Positions 46,256 to 58,818 are shown, numbered from the stretch's first letter. The stretch is 64,000 bases of DNA from Periplaneta americana (GCF_040183065.1 NC_091120.1:192280627-192344626), one strand, 5' to 3'. A program made the numbers and translations. The notes: generated by a model not told the origin, from the sequence alone.

Positions 46256-46269
46256 TGTACGGTTTACTA

Positions 46270-47439
46270 TCTTTCTAAAAAAACAAAATGTGAATTATGT
46301 CTCAGGTAGGCATGCATTATATATTTTTATTTGACATTAAGGTCCATTATGTACCCTACACTTTATTTTTTTGCTTACCTTACTTTTTATGGTTGCAAAA
46401 CACAACTAACAACTTTTCAAGATTCTTATATTTTTTTGTGCGAGATCGTGCGTATTTGCTTGTTTTCCGCACAGAACCAATACGCGGTAAGTGTGAAATA
46501 CCACATTCAGAATTTCCAACGTAACACACATAACAATTTCCCTTTTCTTACCGCTTAAGCGCGACATTCATTTTACTGCTTTAGGCTTTTAACATATTAT
46601 TTTTAAAGACGTTTAACATAGTAATAATTATAAATTGGAAACTTACCACTGCAATTTCACATAAATTGCAATGTTAATTATTGTTTTTAAATATTTGCAA
46701 AAATTAAGTAAAGTCTACTACTCCACGAAACTTATTGCATTCCTGATACAAGTAACATTAAGGAAGCAGTGAAAAAATCAAAAAGATTCCAGATGCCGAT
46801 GTTATTATTGCAATATGTTATATAAATAATATTGTTAAAATATTAAAATGAAAAATAAATCATTATATAACTTTACCGTTTGTTTTAAGTTCGCATTTAT
46901 AGACTGGGGAAAAAAAGACAGACGTATATCACGGCCTGCTGGAGTATAGTAAACACAGAAAACATTTTATAGCAACAATGTTGAAGAAAGATATTTTGGT
47001 TTTCCGAAGTTGCCGTCATTAAACAGAAACCAACATGGAGATTTCATTGCAACTAATTAGAAATTCGTCTTTCAGGGATGTAATAAACGATCTTCGCACA
47101 AAATAATGTACGGTACACGAGCGGTATGTTTGTTTTCATGTTCGAGGAAAAGTTTGAAAAAGCGAAACGTACATACTGCTCTTGTAACGTATATTACTAT
47201 TATCTACAAGGATATTGTTGAACGATGAAAATGATCGTTCAACATCACATGAGGTTAGTGGAGAAAATTTTAATGCACACATTTGTTTGTAAGATCAGGT
47301 TCAAGCAGTCCACACTTTCCTGGCACAATACCTTCTTCTCGTTGACCACAATGCTATAACGATGTTTTTTATAGGTCGTACTGAAAGTCATGAGCAGCCC
47401 ATTATTATAAATCTTAATTTTTTTTTTAGATAAACCAGG
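46270..47439. other. Unassigned AT-rich region
   Basis: Two overlapping 75-codon plus frames (46297-46558) are T/F/Y-rich and unsupported. No TIR or TSD was found. Confidence 0.45.
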
Positions 47440-47836
47440 TACATCATCTTAGATTTGAATATCCAATACACAGCTGTACTCAGAAAATTATACACTGCAG
47501 AATCAGTTTTTAATAACAAATTGAATTCAGCTCTAAATATGTCGGCAATCCTGCAGGTCATGGCCTTCGTGCAATAGCCTATTGTTTATTGTAGTGTGTG
47601 TTTTGTTCTGAAATCCAATCAAGTCGGCCGTGATTGAATAAAATTAGTTCACAAAACTGACAACAGATGGATTTTGGAAAATAGGAAATTTATGTAGGAA
47701 AATTGACATTTCACTGAAAACTACTACTTTTGCGAAAAACTTTGGGTTCCAAGCTTCAAAATGAGGGGCCATTTAATAAAATCCGTTCAGCCGTTTTCCC
47801 GTAATTTCCATTACCAGTTCAAATTATATATATAGA
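47440..47836 (-). mobile_element. Helitron-like 5' end, copy 2, minus strand
   Basis: On the minus strand it begins at 47836 with A|TCTATATATATAATTTGAA, identical in start to the plus-strand copy at 13595, and follows it for about 400 bp. It has CACGGCCGACTTGATTGGA but not the second, inverted arm found in copy 1. No 3' end was identified. Confidence 0.6.
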
Positions 47837-47837
47837 T

Positions 47838-49096
47838 ATGAAAGTTATAAAATAAATTTAGATTTTAAAGTAAAATAAGAAGAAAAATTAATTTAAAAAT
47901 GTTCATGGTAGAAAATTATGAAAAGGAACAGATAATAAGTTTTAAAGTTTTAATAGTTATCACTATTGGTTTAAACATGCACTAAAACTAGACGTAAGTG
48001 CAAGTTTGAACAATTAATTACTGAGATTTGCGATAAATTAATTTGTTTAGGAAATTGTATATTTATTATGTATGACTACTTTTGTATGTAGATCATTTTT
48101 TAAATTATTAAGTTTGTAGTTTTGTGAACTAATATCAATAAATCTATCACTATCACATCATCTTAATCATCTTAGAAAGGGTTTTCAGAAAAAAAATTCT
48201 GCTTATGTACCACACACTAAGACGACAAGGGCACTGGATAGTGCTGTTAACAGTATTTTCACGTAAAAATAAATGAATATATAAAATACTCTTATTTTTA
48301 TATAGGTACAGGGAAGTATGTGGTCATTTAGTTTCCAAAATCCCACTGTTCCTTCAGATACTAGTCTTAAGTATGTTCCGAATTACCTCTGTGCGGCTGT
48401 GTAGTTATGTAGAGTACTGTTATTTCATAACTTTATTTGGAACCTAATATTTCCAAGGAACTGAAACAGTTGGAACTGTTACGAGAAAATAACAATTTTT
48501 CCTTCTCTACAGTGCCACTTTTGAAATTGCATGCAACTTAAAAATTGCGCAAGATGCGAGTAGCATACACAAGTTTTCAAGTTGCAAGTTAAAGTTGAAG
48601 TTTCGAAACTCAACTTCTCGTGCGCAACTTGATATTGCATGAAATTAAATTTCACCTTGAACGAGTTCCTTAAGACATAATATCGATAGTAAAACCCTGG
48701 ACAAATTCGGCGCCACTCTTGAACGTGAATTATTTAGAAATTCGTGGACCGACAATGAAAATGGTACCTAAACCATTACATTTAAACAAAATAACAGCAC
48801 ATGCAATTTTTATGGGTTACTTAACAAGTGGCAGTACTGGACACTGGAATTGGTAACACCGAGATTAATCTGAGAGTCCTCCATGAGATTTCCTGATATT
48901 CGCCTTACGGTAATGAAAACTTCGTGGCAAAAACCCAAACATCTAATCATCTCACGCGGTATTCGAAGCCAGCTCGATTACAACCTAGGAACATGAGTCC
49001 TGCTTGTTTGTTCTTACACTATGCAAATGGCCAGAATTAAAGACACACGACAACAAAAGCGGATTGAAAAGTGTTGCAGGCATTATACAGTACACT
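47838..49096. other. Unassigned region
   Basis: AT-rich; no frame, repeat pair or TIR recognised. Confidence 0.45.
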
Positions 49097-50396
49097 CAGT
49101 GGCGGTTCCTCGGGGGAGGGAAGGGAGGAACGTACTCCTCACATTTTTCTTCTTTTGAAAGTAAATACCAAATAAAATATGTGCCTTGAAATTCGAGGAA
49201 GATTCGACAGTTTTTAAGTTCACAGCTATAAGAAAACCTCGGTTGATCGAGTTTTAAACGACGCGCACTCATGTGCTGCTAGAAAACTGTGACAAAAATG
49301 CGAGATTGTTTGTGTGGAGGAAAGCCAATCCATTCCTCCTTTACTGCAGTTAACACACATAGACAACAGCGCATTAGCGGCCAGAGAAAGAAGCAGAGTT
49401 TTAAAGCAAGTAAATGAATGGATAGGGAGGAGATCCTCCTCTGAATCAGCGCATGGGCGGGAAATAGAAACCGACTGGTCTTGCAGCAAGCTCGCTACCA
49501 CTGCCATCTAACGATGATGCATTCAACCAGACTATAACACATCTAGGAGGAGGCACAATAAAAACAGTTTTAACGCAAAGCTATTAAATACACCATATAA
49601 ATTTTTTTTTAATTATAAATCAAAATATATTATTCATTCCACTTTATATAAGCTACTATTCATGATTTGAAACTTTCGAGGATATCTGAAAGTTGAAGTT
49701 GGATTTATATAAAACAAAGAGGAAGTAGTTCTACGTTAGTATCGCAGAGCTTTTTTGCCCCTGAAATTAACTTCCATTCATTGTCTACTAGACAGAACAA
49801 CAGCCAGGTTGTCAGTTTTGTACAAATATATTTGAAATTGAAAGTACTTCAAAGTACATTATTTTTAACGTAAGAAAAATTAATCGGCCACCGGCAGCTT
49901 TGAACAATAATGGTAGTATGACTTTACAAGAATTGACATTCTTCAAAAGCATGTGATACTGAACTTGTAAAATGTATATGTGGCAACATAGACCACGTGG
50001 GTGGGTGCAGTGTTCTCGCTTTCCTAAAGATTATTTCCCATTTCCACTACAGTAAAACGGTTCCAGTTACGTGTTAGTAACTTATTTCTTCCAACACGTG
50101 TGATGCTGTAGTGTGCGCGAAAAATGCTGTGAGGTTGTGAATTTCCTTGTAATTGTTAATTTGTGCAATTATTCAACAATGAATGGAAGTTAAAACACAT
50201 TATATTTTGGACAATTTAGGAAACTCAGTTTACAAGAACAGATTATTGCTATACAAAAAGGAAGGCCAACCCTAACACTACCTGGTATTGCATGTATGCA
50301 TGTAGGCTAATTTTTAGCATGTTTCTCTCAAGAAGGTGTCATTTTGCGCTGTTAACTTCTTTCCTCCTCTTAAGAAATATGCAAGAGCCGCCACTG
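49097..50396. mobile_element. hAT element, 1,300 bp, no intact transposase
   Basis: Left end CAGTGGCGGTTCCTCGGGG; right end, reverse-complemented, CAGTGGCGGCTCTTGCATA. TSDs are AGTACACT (49089-49096) and AATACACT (50397-50404), 7 of 8 identical. CAGTGGCGG tips are common in insect hAT families. Open frames at 49226-49507 (minus) and 49314-49511 (plus) overlap and show no catalytic block. Lone CAGTGGCGG phrases also occur at 56997 and 62295, without partners. Confidence 0.85.
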
Positions 50397-50404
50397 AATA
50401 CACT

Positions 50405-50505
50405 GTACACGGGGTACAGTTTGCTGTATCCGGGATTTGAACCTGGAGTGTGTCTGCGGCTTGTAAATGAGACGTTCAAGTTGCTCGGCTGAAGGTATAG
50501 TTTTT
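50405..50505 (-). mobile_element. Possible tRNA-like SINE head
   Basis: On the minus strand CCAGGTTCAAATCCCGGATA holds a B-box, preceded by a GCCGAGCAACTTGAACG segment that could be an A-box region. No body, tail or TSD can be fixed. Confidence 0.35.
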
Positions 50506-51120
50506 CTCTTTGTTTATGCAAGGAGGAATCTTACGTGAGGTGAAGTTTAGCTTCGAATTCACACTACTGCAGTTTTTCCTCTAAAGAAGTTGACAGTTCT
50601 GACTTGATATATTATGTAATAAAATGGGACCCTTGAATAACAGTCCAATAGACAGGTGTCGGGTTAAAGTGCCAGCATCGTAATCTAAAGGTCACGTCTT
50701 CGATCCGTGTGAAAAGTTACTTTAACTTCTACTATAGTTTCTCTGGTAGTGGTGGAAAGTTTTTCAATATATTATTTTTTCAGTTTTTCGTTATCACTAC
50801 ATTCGTTCGGTTTCAGACTAATAAAATTCACGCAAAATAGCAGACGAATATCGATTAGGTCAGCGGATTCAAATAAATCTTAAAGGATAAGTAACATGAA
50901 AACACGGCTAGCGACCGATACTGTAACATAAGCGGATCTGGATTCAATCCCCGGCTCCAGCGCATGTAACATGCGTGGTGGACGAAGCCACGATTATGAT
51001 GGTTTTTATCTGGGTTCTCCCGTCTTTCTTTTGTCATTTCACCAGCAATTTCTAAACTGCTCCTTCTTTATCATCACCGGTTTGAAAATACGGCCATTTC
51101 CTATGTGTTACCTGGTACAG
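50506..51120. other. Unassigned spacer
   Basis: Scattered tRNA-like phrases (CTTCGATCCGTG near 50700; GGATTCAATCCCCGGC near 50940) may be SINE debris; nothing complete. Confidence 0.35.
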
Positions 51121-53653
51121 CGTACAACAGGACAAGATAAGATGGAACAGCGTACTAAAGGACAAGATGGGACGGAATAGTTTACAACAGGACAAGATGG
51201 GACGGAATAGTTTACAACAGGACAAGATGGGACGGAGTAGTTTACAACAGGACAAGATGGGACGGAGTAGTTTACTATAGGACAAGATGAGACGGAATAC
51301 TTTACAACAGAACAAGATGAGACGGAATAGTTTACAACAGGACAAGATGGGACGGAATAGTTTACAACAGGACAAGATGGGAAGGAATAGTTTACAACAG
51401 GACAAGATGGGACGGAATAGTTTACAACAGGACAAGATGGGACGGAATAGTTTACAACAGGACAAGATGGGACGGAATAGTTTACAACAGGACAAGATGG
51501 GTCGGAATAGTTTACAACAGGACAAGATGGGAAGGAATAGTTTACAACAGGACAAGATGGGAAGGAATAGTTTACAACAGGACAAGATGGGACGGAATAG
51601 TTTACAACAGGATAAGATGGGACGGAATAGTTTACAACAGGACAAGATGGGACGGAATAGTTTACAACAGGACAAGATGGGATGGAATAGTTTACAGCAG
51701 GACAAGATAAGAAGGAATAGTTTACAACAGGACAAGATAGGAAGGAATAGTTTACAACAGGACAAGATAGGAAGGAATAGTTTACAACAGGACAAGATAG
51801 GAAGGAATAGTTTACAACAGGACAAGATAGGAAGGAATAGTTTACAAGAGGACAAGATAGGATGGAACAGCGTAAACAGGACAAGATGGGACGGAATTGT
51901 TTACAACAGGACAAGATGGGATGGAATAGTTTACAGCAGGACAAGATAGGAGGGAATAGTTTACAACAGGACAAGATAGGACGGAATAGTTTAGAACAGG
52001 ACAAGATGGGATGGAATAGTTTGCAACAGGACAAGATGGGATGGAATAGTTTACAATAGGACAAAATGGGACGGAATAGCTTGCAATGGGACAAGATGGG
52101 ACGGAATAGTTTACAACAAGACAAGATGAGACGGAATAGTTTACAACAGGCCAAGGTAGGATGGAACAGCGTACAACAAGACAAGATGGGACGGAATAGT
52201 TTACAACAGGACAAGATGGGACGGAATAGTTTACAATAGGACAAGATGGGACGGAATGGTTTACAACAGGACAAGATGGGACGGGATAGTTTACAACAGG
52301 ACAAGGTAGGATGGAACAGCGTACAACAAGACAAGATGGGACGGAATAGTTTACAACAGGACAAGATAGAATGGAACAGCGTACAACAAGACAAGATGGG
52401 ACGGAATAGTTTACAACAGGACAAGATGGGACGGAATAGTTTACAACAGGACAAGATGGGACGGAATAGTTTATAACAGGACAAGATGGGACGGAATAGT
52501 TTACAACAGGACAAGATGGGTCGGAATAGTTTACAACAGGACAAAATGGGACGGAATAGTTTACAACAGGACAAGATGGGACGGAAGAGTTTACAACAGG
52601 ACAAGATGGGAAGGAATAGTTTACAACAGGACAAGATGGGACGGAATAGTTTACAACAGGACAAGATGGGACGGAATAGTTTACAACAGGACAAGATGGG
52701 AAGGAATAGTTTACAACAGGACAAGATGGGACGGAATAGTTTACAACAGGACAAGATGGGACGGAATAGTTTACAACAGGACAAGATGGGATGGAAGAGT
52801 TTACAGCAGGACAAGATAGGAAGGAATAGTTTACAACAGGACAAGATAGGAAGGAATAGTTTACAACAGGACAAGATAGGATGGAACAGCGTAAACAGGA
52901 CAAGATGGGACGGAATTGTTTACAACAGGACAAGATGGGATGGAATAGTTTACAGCAGGACAAGATAGGAAGGAATAGTTTACAAGAGGACGAGATAGGA
53001 TGGAACAGCGTACACATGACAAGATGGGACGGAATAGTTTAGAACAGGACAAGATGGGATGGAATAGTTTACAACAGGACAAGATGGGATGGAATAGTTT
53101 ACAATACGACAAAATGGGACGGAATAGTTTACAATGGGACAAGATGGGACGGAATAGTTTACAATAGGACAAGATGGGACGGAATGGTTTACAACAGGAC
53201 AAGATGGGACGGGATAGTTTACAACAGGACAAGGTAGGATGGAACAGCGTACAACAAGACAAGATGGGACGGAATAGTTTACAACAGGACAAGATAGAAT
53301 GGAACAGCGTACAAGACAAGATGGGACGGAATAGTTTACAACAGGACAAGATGGGACGGAATAGTTTACAATAGGACAAGATGGGACGGAATAGTTTACA
53401 ACAGGACAAGATGGGACGGAATAGTTTACAACAGGACAAGATGGGACGGAATGGTTTTCAACAGGACAAGATGGGACGGAATAGTTTACAACAGTACAAG
53501 ATGGGACGGAATAGTTTACAATAGGACAGGATGGGACGGAATAGTTTACAACAGGACAAGATAGGATGGAACACATACAATAGGACAAGATGGGACGGAA
53601 TAGTTTACAACAGGACAAGTTAGGATGGAACAGCGTACAACAGGACAAGATAG
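51121..53653. repeat. 30-bp minisatellite, about 84 copies
   Basis: The unit is GGAATAGTTTACAACAGGAC plus AAGATGGGAC, repeated with small changes over about 2.53 kb. Minor forms include GGAACAGCGTACAACAAGAC and AGATAGGA. Because 30 is divisible by three and the unit lacks stops in several frames, both strands are open for hundreds of codons (plus GRNSLQQDKM; minus RPILSCCKLF and VPSCPVVNYS). No start context, flank or domain supports a protein. A block near 51861 recurs near 52880, showing a longer-range duplication. Confidence 0.97.
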
Positions 53654-54435
53654 GTCTTGCTAAGGTCTTGACAATAGCTTGGCGTTGACTGTGTATACGG
53701 ACAGTATTGTTTCAGAACAAGACTAAGGACAGTAAATACAACCACTCAAGTTAGTGTGTGAGTTCGCCTATACACACATGCGTATAAGAAAGTAGATATT
53801 TATAAAATCACTGTAACATACTGGTATGAATATCGAAAACTCGAAGTCACTGCTAGACGTGCACACTTGTCGAGCTGTCGAAGGAGCTGAGGGCTGTGCA
53901 ATTAAACGCCTCTTGGCCGTCATGCAATTGCTCTCCTCAGTTGATATCGATTGCCGCGCCGCCCGCCGCCCCGTGTGGATTGTGTCAGACAGTAATGAGC
54001 CACTTAGCAGCCCGGGGCCCAAATTAAACATATCATTTCGTCACTTCCGGCGCCACATAATCTGCCTTCCAAGTCATCGTGTTAAACAAGAATGTTCCGC
54101 CTTATGCAGATTAGATTCAAACTGCAATACTTCTGCTTCCTAGTTCAAAACCTACATGTTCTTAAACCGATTGAACAAGGATCTCCTTCAGTCAGTGTGT
54201 CAGTCTTGTATTATACTTTATTTTTCTTCACTTATTCCTAGATTTCTTTCCTTTCTGCTTTCATCTCTCTTTTTCTTCCTTTTTAAAATTCATTTTTTTT
54301 TTGTTATATTATCCTTTTTGAACTTTGATTTCTTCTTCTGTAACTTTAGTCCCCGTTTACTTATTTAATATTGGGTAGCTTCATTTTTTTTTTATTATTT
54401 GATTTTTGCTTTTTTTTCTGTAATTCCGGTTTGTC
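53654..54435. other. Unassigned region
   Basis: Overlapping open frames on both strands (53826-54143 plus, 53768-54031 minus) have no motif. The end is T-rich. Confidence 0.4.
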
Positions 54436-54722
54436 CTACTTCTGCATTTAATCTGACCTGCTTTATTCCAATGTCTGATTATGGCTTGCTTTATTCTTCA
54501 CTTAATTCTATCTTGTTATTTCTTCATTAAAATCTGGCTTGCTTTATTTCTTTATTTATATCTGGCTCGCCTTATTTATTAATTTAATTCTGGGTTCTTT
54601 TGTTCCTTCATTTATTTCTGGCTTTCTTTATTTCTTCATTTAATTCTGACTTGCTGGGTTTATTTATTTCTGGCTTAATATGTTTCTTTATTTAATTCTG
54701 GCTTGCTTTATTCCTTCAGCCC
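54436..54722. repeat. Degenerate ~31-bp minisatellite
   Basis: About nine diverged units of the type CTGGCTTGCTTTATTTCTTC then ATTTAATT, pyrimidine/T-rich on the plus strand. Confidence 0.8.
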
Positions 54723-54775
54723 ACTTTGAGGTCTTTGGATATAGAGGGAAAAGTTGGATCGGTGTCGGGTAGAGT

Positions 54776-54850
54776 TCCGGCGTAGCTCAGTTGGTACAGC
54801 GTTGGTATGTTTAACCAAAGGTCCCGGGTTCGATGTCCGGCCCCGCAACA
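54776..54850 (+). mobile_element. tRNA-Asn-like SINE head or tRNA pseudogene
   Basis: D-arm GCTCAGTTGGTACAGC, anticodon hairpin TTGGT-ATGTTTA-ACCAA (anticodon GTT) and T-arm CCGGGTTCGATGTCCGG fold like a tRNA. The acceptor stem pairs only 5 of 7 bases, and ACAATTTTTCCCTCAAAATT follows as in SINE bodies. More likely a SINE than a gene. Confidence 0.65.
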
Positions 54851-55130
54851 ATTTTTCCCTCAAAATTATTCAAAGAAACTTTACAAGGAGTTATACCTGA
54901 AAGCTTGATTTGCAGGAGCAAGATGTGTTAGGAAGAACTCACTGTTCATACCCTTCTCGTATATGTAGCTTGCCGCTGATAAAACAGTAAAAGCTATTTC
55001 TCACAACATTCTTCAAATGTTAAAGAACTTGAATTCATATTCACCTGTGCCTGACTAAACAAGTCGAAATTTGATTTTTGTCCACCTAGATTGGGAAAAA
55101 TTGCACACTGTGCGGCATCTTGTCGAAGTA
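54851..55130. other. Unassigned spacer
   Basis: Possible remainder of the SINE; no tail or TSD found. Confidence 0.4.
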
Positions 55131-55724
55131 TTGGGTGTTCATTTCAAAGTGCGTCATGACGTCACTGTTGTGAGTCAGCGATTTGAAGCGAGTTTCAGCT
55201 TTTATGTCAGAGAAGTTGCCTATTAATCAAGGTGTTCAATTTGAACTTGAGAGCGTGTACAGTATAACTTGAACGTCGTAGCAACAGATGGCGGTCTGTA
55301 AAGTCTGTGTGCTACCATAACCTCTTTCGAACTGTGTTTTGCGCGGGCAAGTCGTACGCAGGGTGTTTGTTATCATCGGTTGCGTACGGCAACATTCCAC
55401 AGTACAAATCAAATGCCCCTTGTCCATGTTGACCATCGAAGTTAATGTCAACAAATACGCAAGAAATCGTCTTAACCCTCTCCCCATATCCTGACAGTAA
55501 GGAAAAAACCTACCTCAGTACATGTTTCCAAACAGTTCACATTCCTGCCACTACCGGCGTTACCGTACATATCAGTAAGTACTCTTCAGAATGAACGCCG
55601 TACTTGCTATGCAACTTCTCTGACACCTCTGCGGAAGTGTAGGAAGATTGAATTCTCTAGGCTCATCGACTATCCATATGACGGCATACAGCGAGCCATG
55701 ACACACTTTGAACTGAACACCTAG
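55131..55724 (-). mobile_element. TA-flanked MITE M, copy 1 (left arm of an inverted pair)
   Basis: Inverted orientation. TIRs TTGGGTGTTCATTTCAAAG and (right) TTTGAACTGAACACCTAG lie next to TA at 55129-55130 and 55725-55726. It is the near-complete reverse complement of the copy at 55739-56310, 14 bp away. It carries an 83-codon minus frame (55236-55487) matching those of the other two copies. Confidence 0.9.
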
Positions 55725-55738
55725 TAGTCGCCCTACTA

Positions 55739-56310
55739 CTTAATGTTCAGTTCAAAATGTGTCATGGCTCGCTGTATGCCGTCATGTGGCTAGCCGATGA
55801 GCCTAGAGTTTTCAATCTTCCTACACTTCCGCAGAGGTGTATAACCTAAGAGGCAGAGAAGTTGCCTAGCAAGTACGGCGTTCATTCTGAAGAGTACGTA
55901 CCGATACGTACGGTAACGCCGGTAGTGGCAGGAATGTGAACTGTTTGGATATACGTACTGTCGGGATATGGGGAGAGGGTTAAGATGATTACTTACGTAT
56001 TTGTTGACATTAACTTCGACGGTCAACATGGACACGGAGCATTTGATTTGTGTTGTGGAATGTTACCGTACGCAACCGATGATAACTTGCCGGCGCAAAA
56101 CACTGTTCGAAAGAGGTAATGGTAGCACACAGACCGTACAGATCGCCATCTGTTGCTACGACGTTCAAGTTATACCGTACACGTTCTCAAGTTCAGATTG
56201 AAGAACGCCTTAAATAATAGGCAACTTCTCTAACATATAAGCTGAAACTCGCTTCAAATCGGTGACCCAACAACAGTGACGTCATGACACACTTTGAAAT
56301 GAACACCCAG
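55739..56310 (+). mobile_element. TA-flanked MITE M, copy 2 (right arm of an inverted pair)
   Basis: TA|CTTAATGTTCAGTTCAAAAT to TTTGAAATGAACACCCAG|TA (TA at 55737-55738 and 56311-56312). About 22 bp shorter than the others, partly because the AATACCCTGCGTACG segment near 56090 is missing. Carries a 66-codon frame (56001-56201) ending in QVIPYTFSSSD. Confidence 0.9.
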
Positions 56311-56312
56311 TA

Positions 56313-57811
56313 TACGTTTCAGATATGGTTCAGCATGTTACCATCACCACAAAGATCACAATCCTCTGTAGGAGTCACACTGATGAGTCCTGTAATTTTG
56401 AATATCAGAGGGGTCAGGGTGCGTGATCGCTGCTTCCAATAATTCGATGACTGTAATAGGGCTGATTTTTCACCCTCGGCCGGCTGGAGGGAGTGGCGGA
56501 AGTTTCCCAATTTTCCGCAGCCCCCCCCCCCTGTTAGAAGTGCCGGACGAGGCGCCCGGAAATTCGGCCGTCTCTCCCTTCCTTTCATCAATCAGCCCGC
56601 GCATCGTGCCAGACCTACAAATTGCGACACACGCCTGAGAGGGGGCGAATTGAAAAACCGCCCGTCAACTATAAACTTCCAACTAATTGACCTCTTCCAG
56701 CTCACCTGTGCAGTATAGCATCATTTGGTTCTTCAAGTTCGTTCTTAAAGCTCTGCAAAGTAGTTCTTGCGTATGTATATGTGTGCGTATATATTTTACG
56801 TGTACACACACGAATATCTCCCAATTACTCTTCTTTGAAGGCCACATAAAAATTTTAGGTTTTAGATGCGGGTCACATGCAAATAATATATTTATACATT
56901 TATTTATTATTTTCTACTTTGTTGGCATCTCTTCCTGTATTGGTTGGTATATTTTATGTTTATAATTTTTTAGGTTTATTATATATCCCTTTATTACAGT
57001 GGCGGTGCGTCAATAAGAGCACAAGAGCACGTGAACACCTTGTTTCCATTAATGCACGACTAGGTTTATTATTTGATACCGTATTGACGTAGTGGAGATG
57101 TATATCAGAGTCGAGTATTTTAAACTTCCCACATGTTGCATAAACTTCTTATATAAACTTGGCAACATCCGTTCACGTACAAGCCGTGCTCTTTTCGAGT
57201 TGGTTACAGGAATTTCACGCATGCGCGGGAGAAAATTGTCTTTAGCTGGCCGCTTATGACTCGTCAAGAGCACAAAGCGTTAAGTGAACATGATGAGTAT
57301 CTATCCTACAGATGTCAGGTCCATCGATGCCTATCGTTCAAGTGCTATATCTCGAGGAGGAAATTTAATAGACTGTAGATGTCAGCATCTGACTGTCGGA
57401 ACGTTTACTTACGTGTACAGTGCTGCTACGAGAGTGTAGTTTGTGAATTACTATACTTCAGTGTCGGCATAATAGCATAGTTTGGCTTTCAAACACGTGC
57501 TGGCTGACTGTGGCGGTGGTATGAATTTAAGTATCTGTATGGTAGTGTATAATATTTAAGAATAATATTTACTGGCATGTATTTATAGTAATCTAAGCGA
57601 GTGGGATTACAGTACTGGTATAGGCTATAGTGTATCAGTGTGTTGTGAATCAAAATATATTACTGAACACACGCGTTTTTAAATAACAAGACCGTGGTAT
57701 GTATTCATTTTTAACAAACGTAAACAATGAACTCTGTTCAAGTAATTTTGAACAGTAAATAACTGGGTAAACTGGCTTACCAAGAAAAATTGGAAATAAA
57801 ACGACTGAGTT

Positions 57812-57868
<57 letters not shown>

Positions 57869-58029
57869 GTTGTTTTGAATTTATATACGGTTGTTTTCGA
57901 TAGTGAAACATTTCATATTAGACTAAACGTACGATTTCAAATTCTCTTCGATTTTGGAACCACAAAATTGTGAACACAATATTTTATCACGAGCCCCCAC
58001 TGCTTTATTAGTAAATAATTTTATGGTAA
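56313..58029. other. Unassigned region with (ATT)n
   Basis: A C-run (56520-56531), an orphan CAGTGGCGGTGCGTCA hAT-like tip at 56997 without partner, and (ATT)n at 57806-57866. Small open frames show no motif. Confidence 0.4.
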
Positions 58030-58031
58030 TA

Positions 58032-58626
58032 CTGAGTGTTCAGTTCAAAATGTGTCATGGCTCGCTGTATGCCGTCATGTGGCTAGCCGATGAGCCTAGA
58101 GAATTCAATCTTCCTACACTTCCGCAGAGGTGTATAACCTGTGAGGCAGAGAAGTTGCCTAGCAAGTACGGCGTTCATTCTGAAGAGTACGTACCGATAC
58201 GTACGGTAACGCCGGTAGTGGCAGGAATGTGAACTGTTTGGAAATACGTACTATCGGGATATGGGGAGAGGGTTAAGACGATTACTTACGTACAGTATTT
58301 GTTGACATTGACTTCGGCGGTCAACATGGACACGGAGCATTTGATTTGTGTTGTGGAATGTTACCGTACGCAACCGATGATAACAAATACCCTGCGTACG
58401 ACTTGCCGGCGCAAAACACAGTTCGAAAGAGGTTATGGTAGCACACAGATCGTACAGACCGCCATCTGTTGCTACGACGTTCAAGTTATACCGTACACGT
58501 TCTCAAGTTCAGATTGAAGAACGCCTTAAATAATAGGCAACTTCTCTGACATATAAGCTGAAACTCGCTTCAAATCGGTGACCCAACAACAGTGATGTCA
58601 TGACACACTTTGAAATGAACACCCAG
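58032..58626 (+). mobile_element. TA-flanked MITE M, copy 3
   Basis: TA|CTGAGTGTTCAGTTCAAAAT to TTTGAAATGAACACCCAG|TA (TA at 58030-58031 and 58627-58628), 595 bp. Collinear with copies 1 and 2. It has a 72-codon frame (58299-58517) containing VVECYRTQPMIT and AICCYDVQVIPYTF. TA TSDs and CTGGGTGTTCA tips suggest a Tc1/mariner-mobilised MITE, but no transposase is present. Confidence 0.9.
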
Positions 58627-58757
58627 TAGTTTATTTTATTTGTGTATAATTATAGCATTTTTGGTTAAGATGCCAATATTTTTAGTTCATTTCTATTTTA
58701 GGTCAAGATGTATTTATGCAAAAAGTTATACAGAAGGGAAGTGAATTTATGTTTTAT

Positions 58758-58818
58758 TCGTAGATAATGAAAAGGCATTTGATCGTGTTCTAAGGAGCAG
58801 GCTTTGGTTGTGTTTGTG
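58758..58818 (+). pseudogene. LINE RT motif A fragment
   Basis: FVDNEKAFDRVLRSRLWLCL then stop. FxDxEKAFDxV is RT motif A with the first catalytic aspartate. Only about 20 codons survive; the family cannot be fixed. Confidence 0.6.

Noticed and set aside
51052..53648. Open frames up to 588 codons on the minus strand and 220 codons on the plus strand
   Set aside because: Products of the 30-bp minisatellite; several frames on both strands are open at once, which argues against any of them.
54776..54850. Functional tRNA-Asn gene
   Set aside because: Two acceptor-stem mismatches and SINE-like sequence downstream.
56997..57012. hAT element starting at CAGTGGCGGTGCG
   Set aside because: No matching right tip or TSD found downstream; kept only as an orphan tip.
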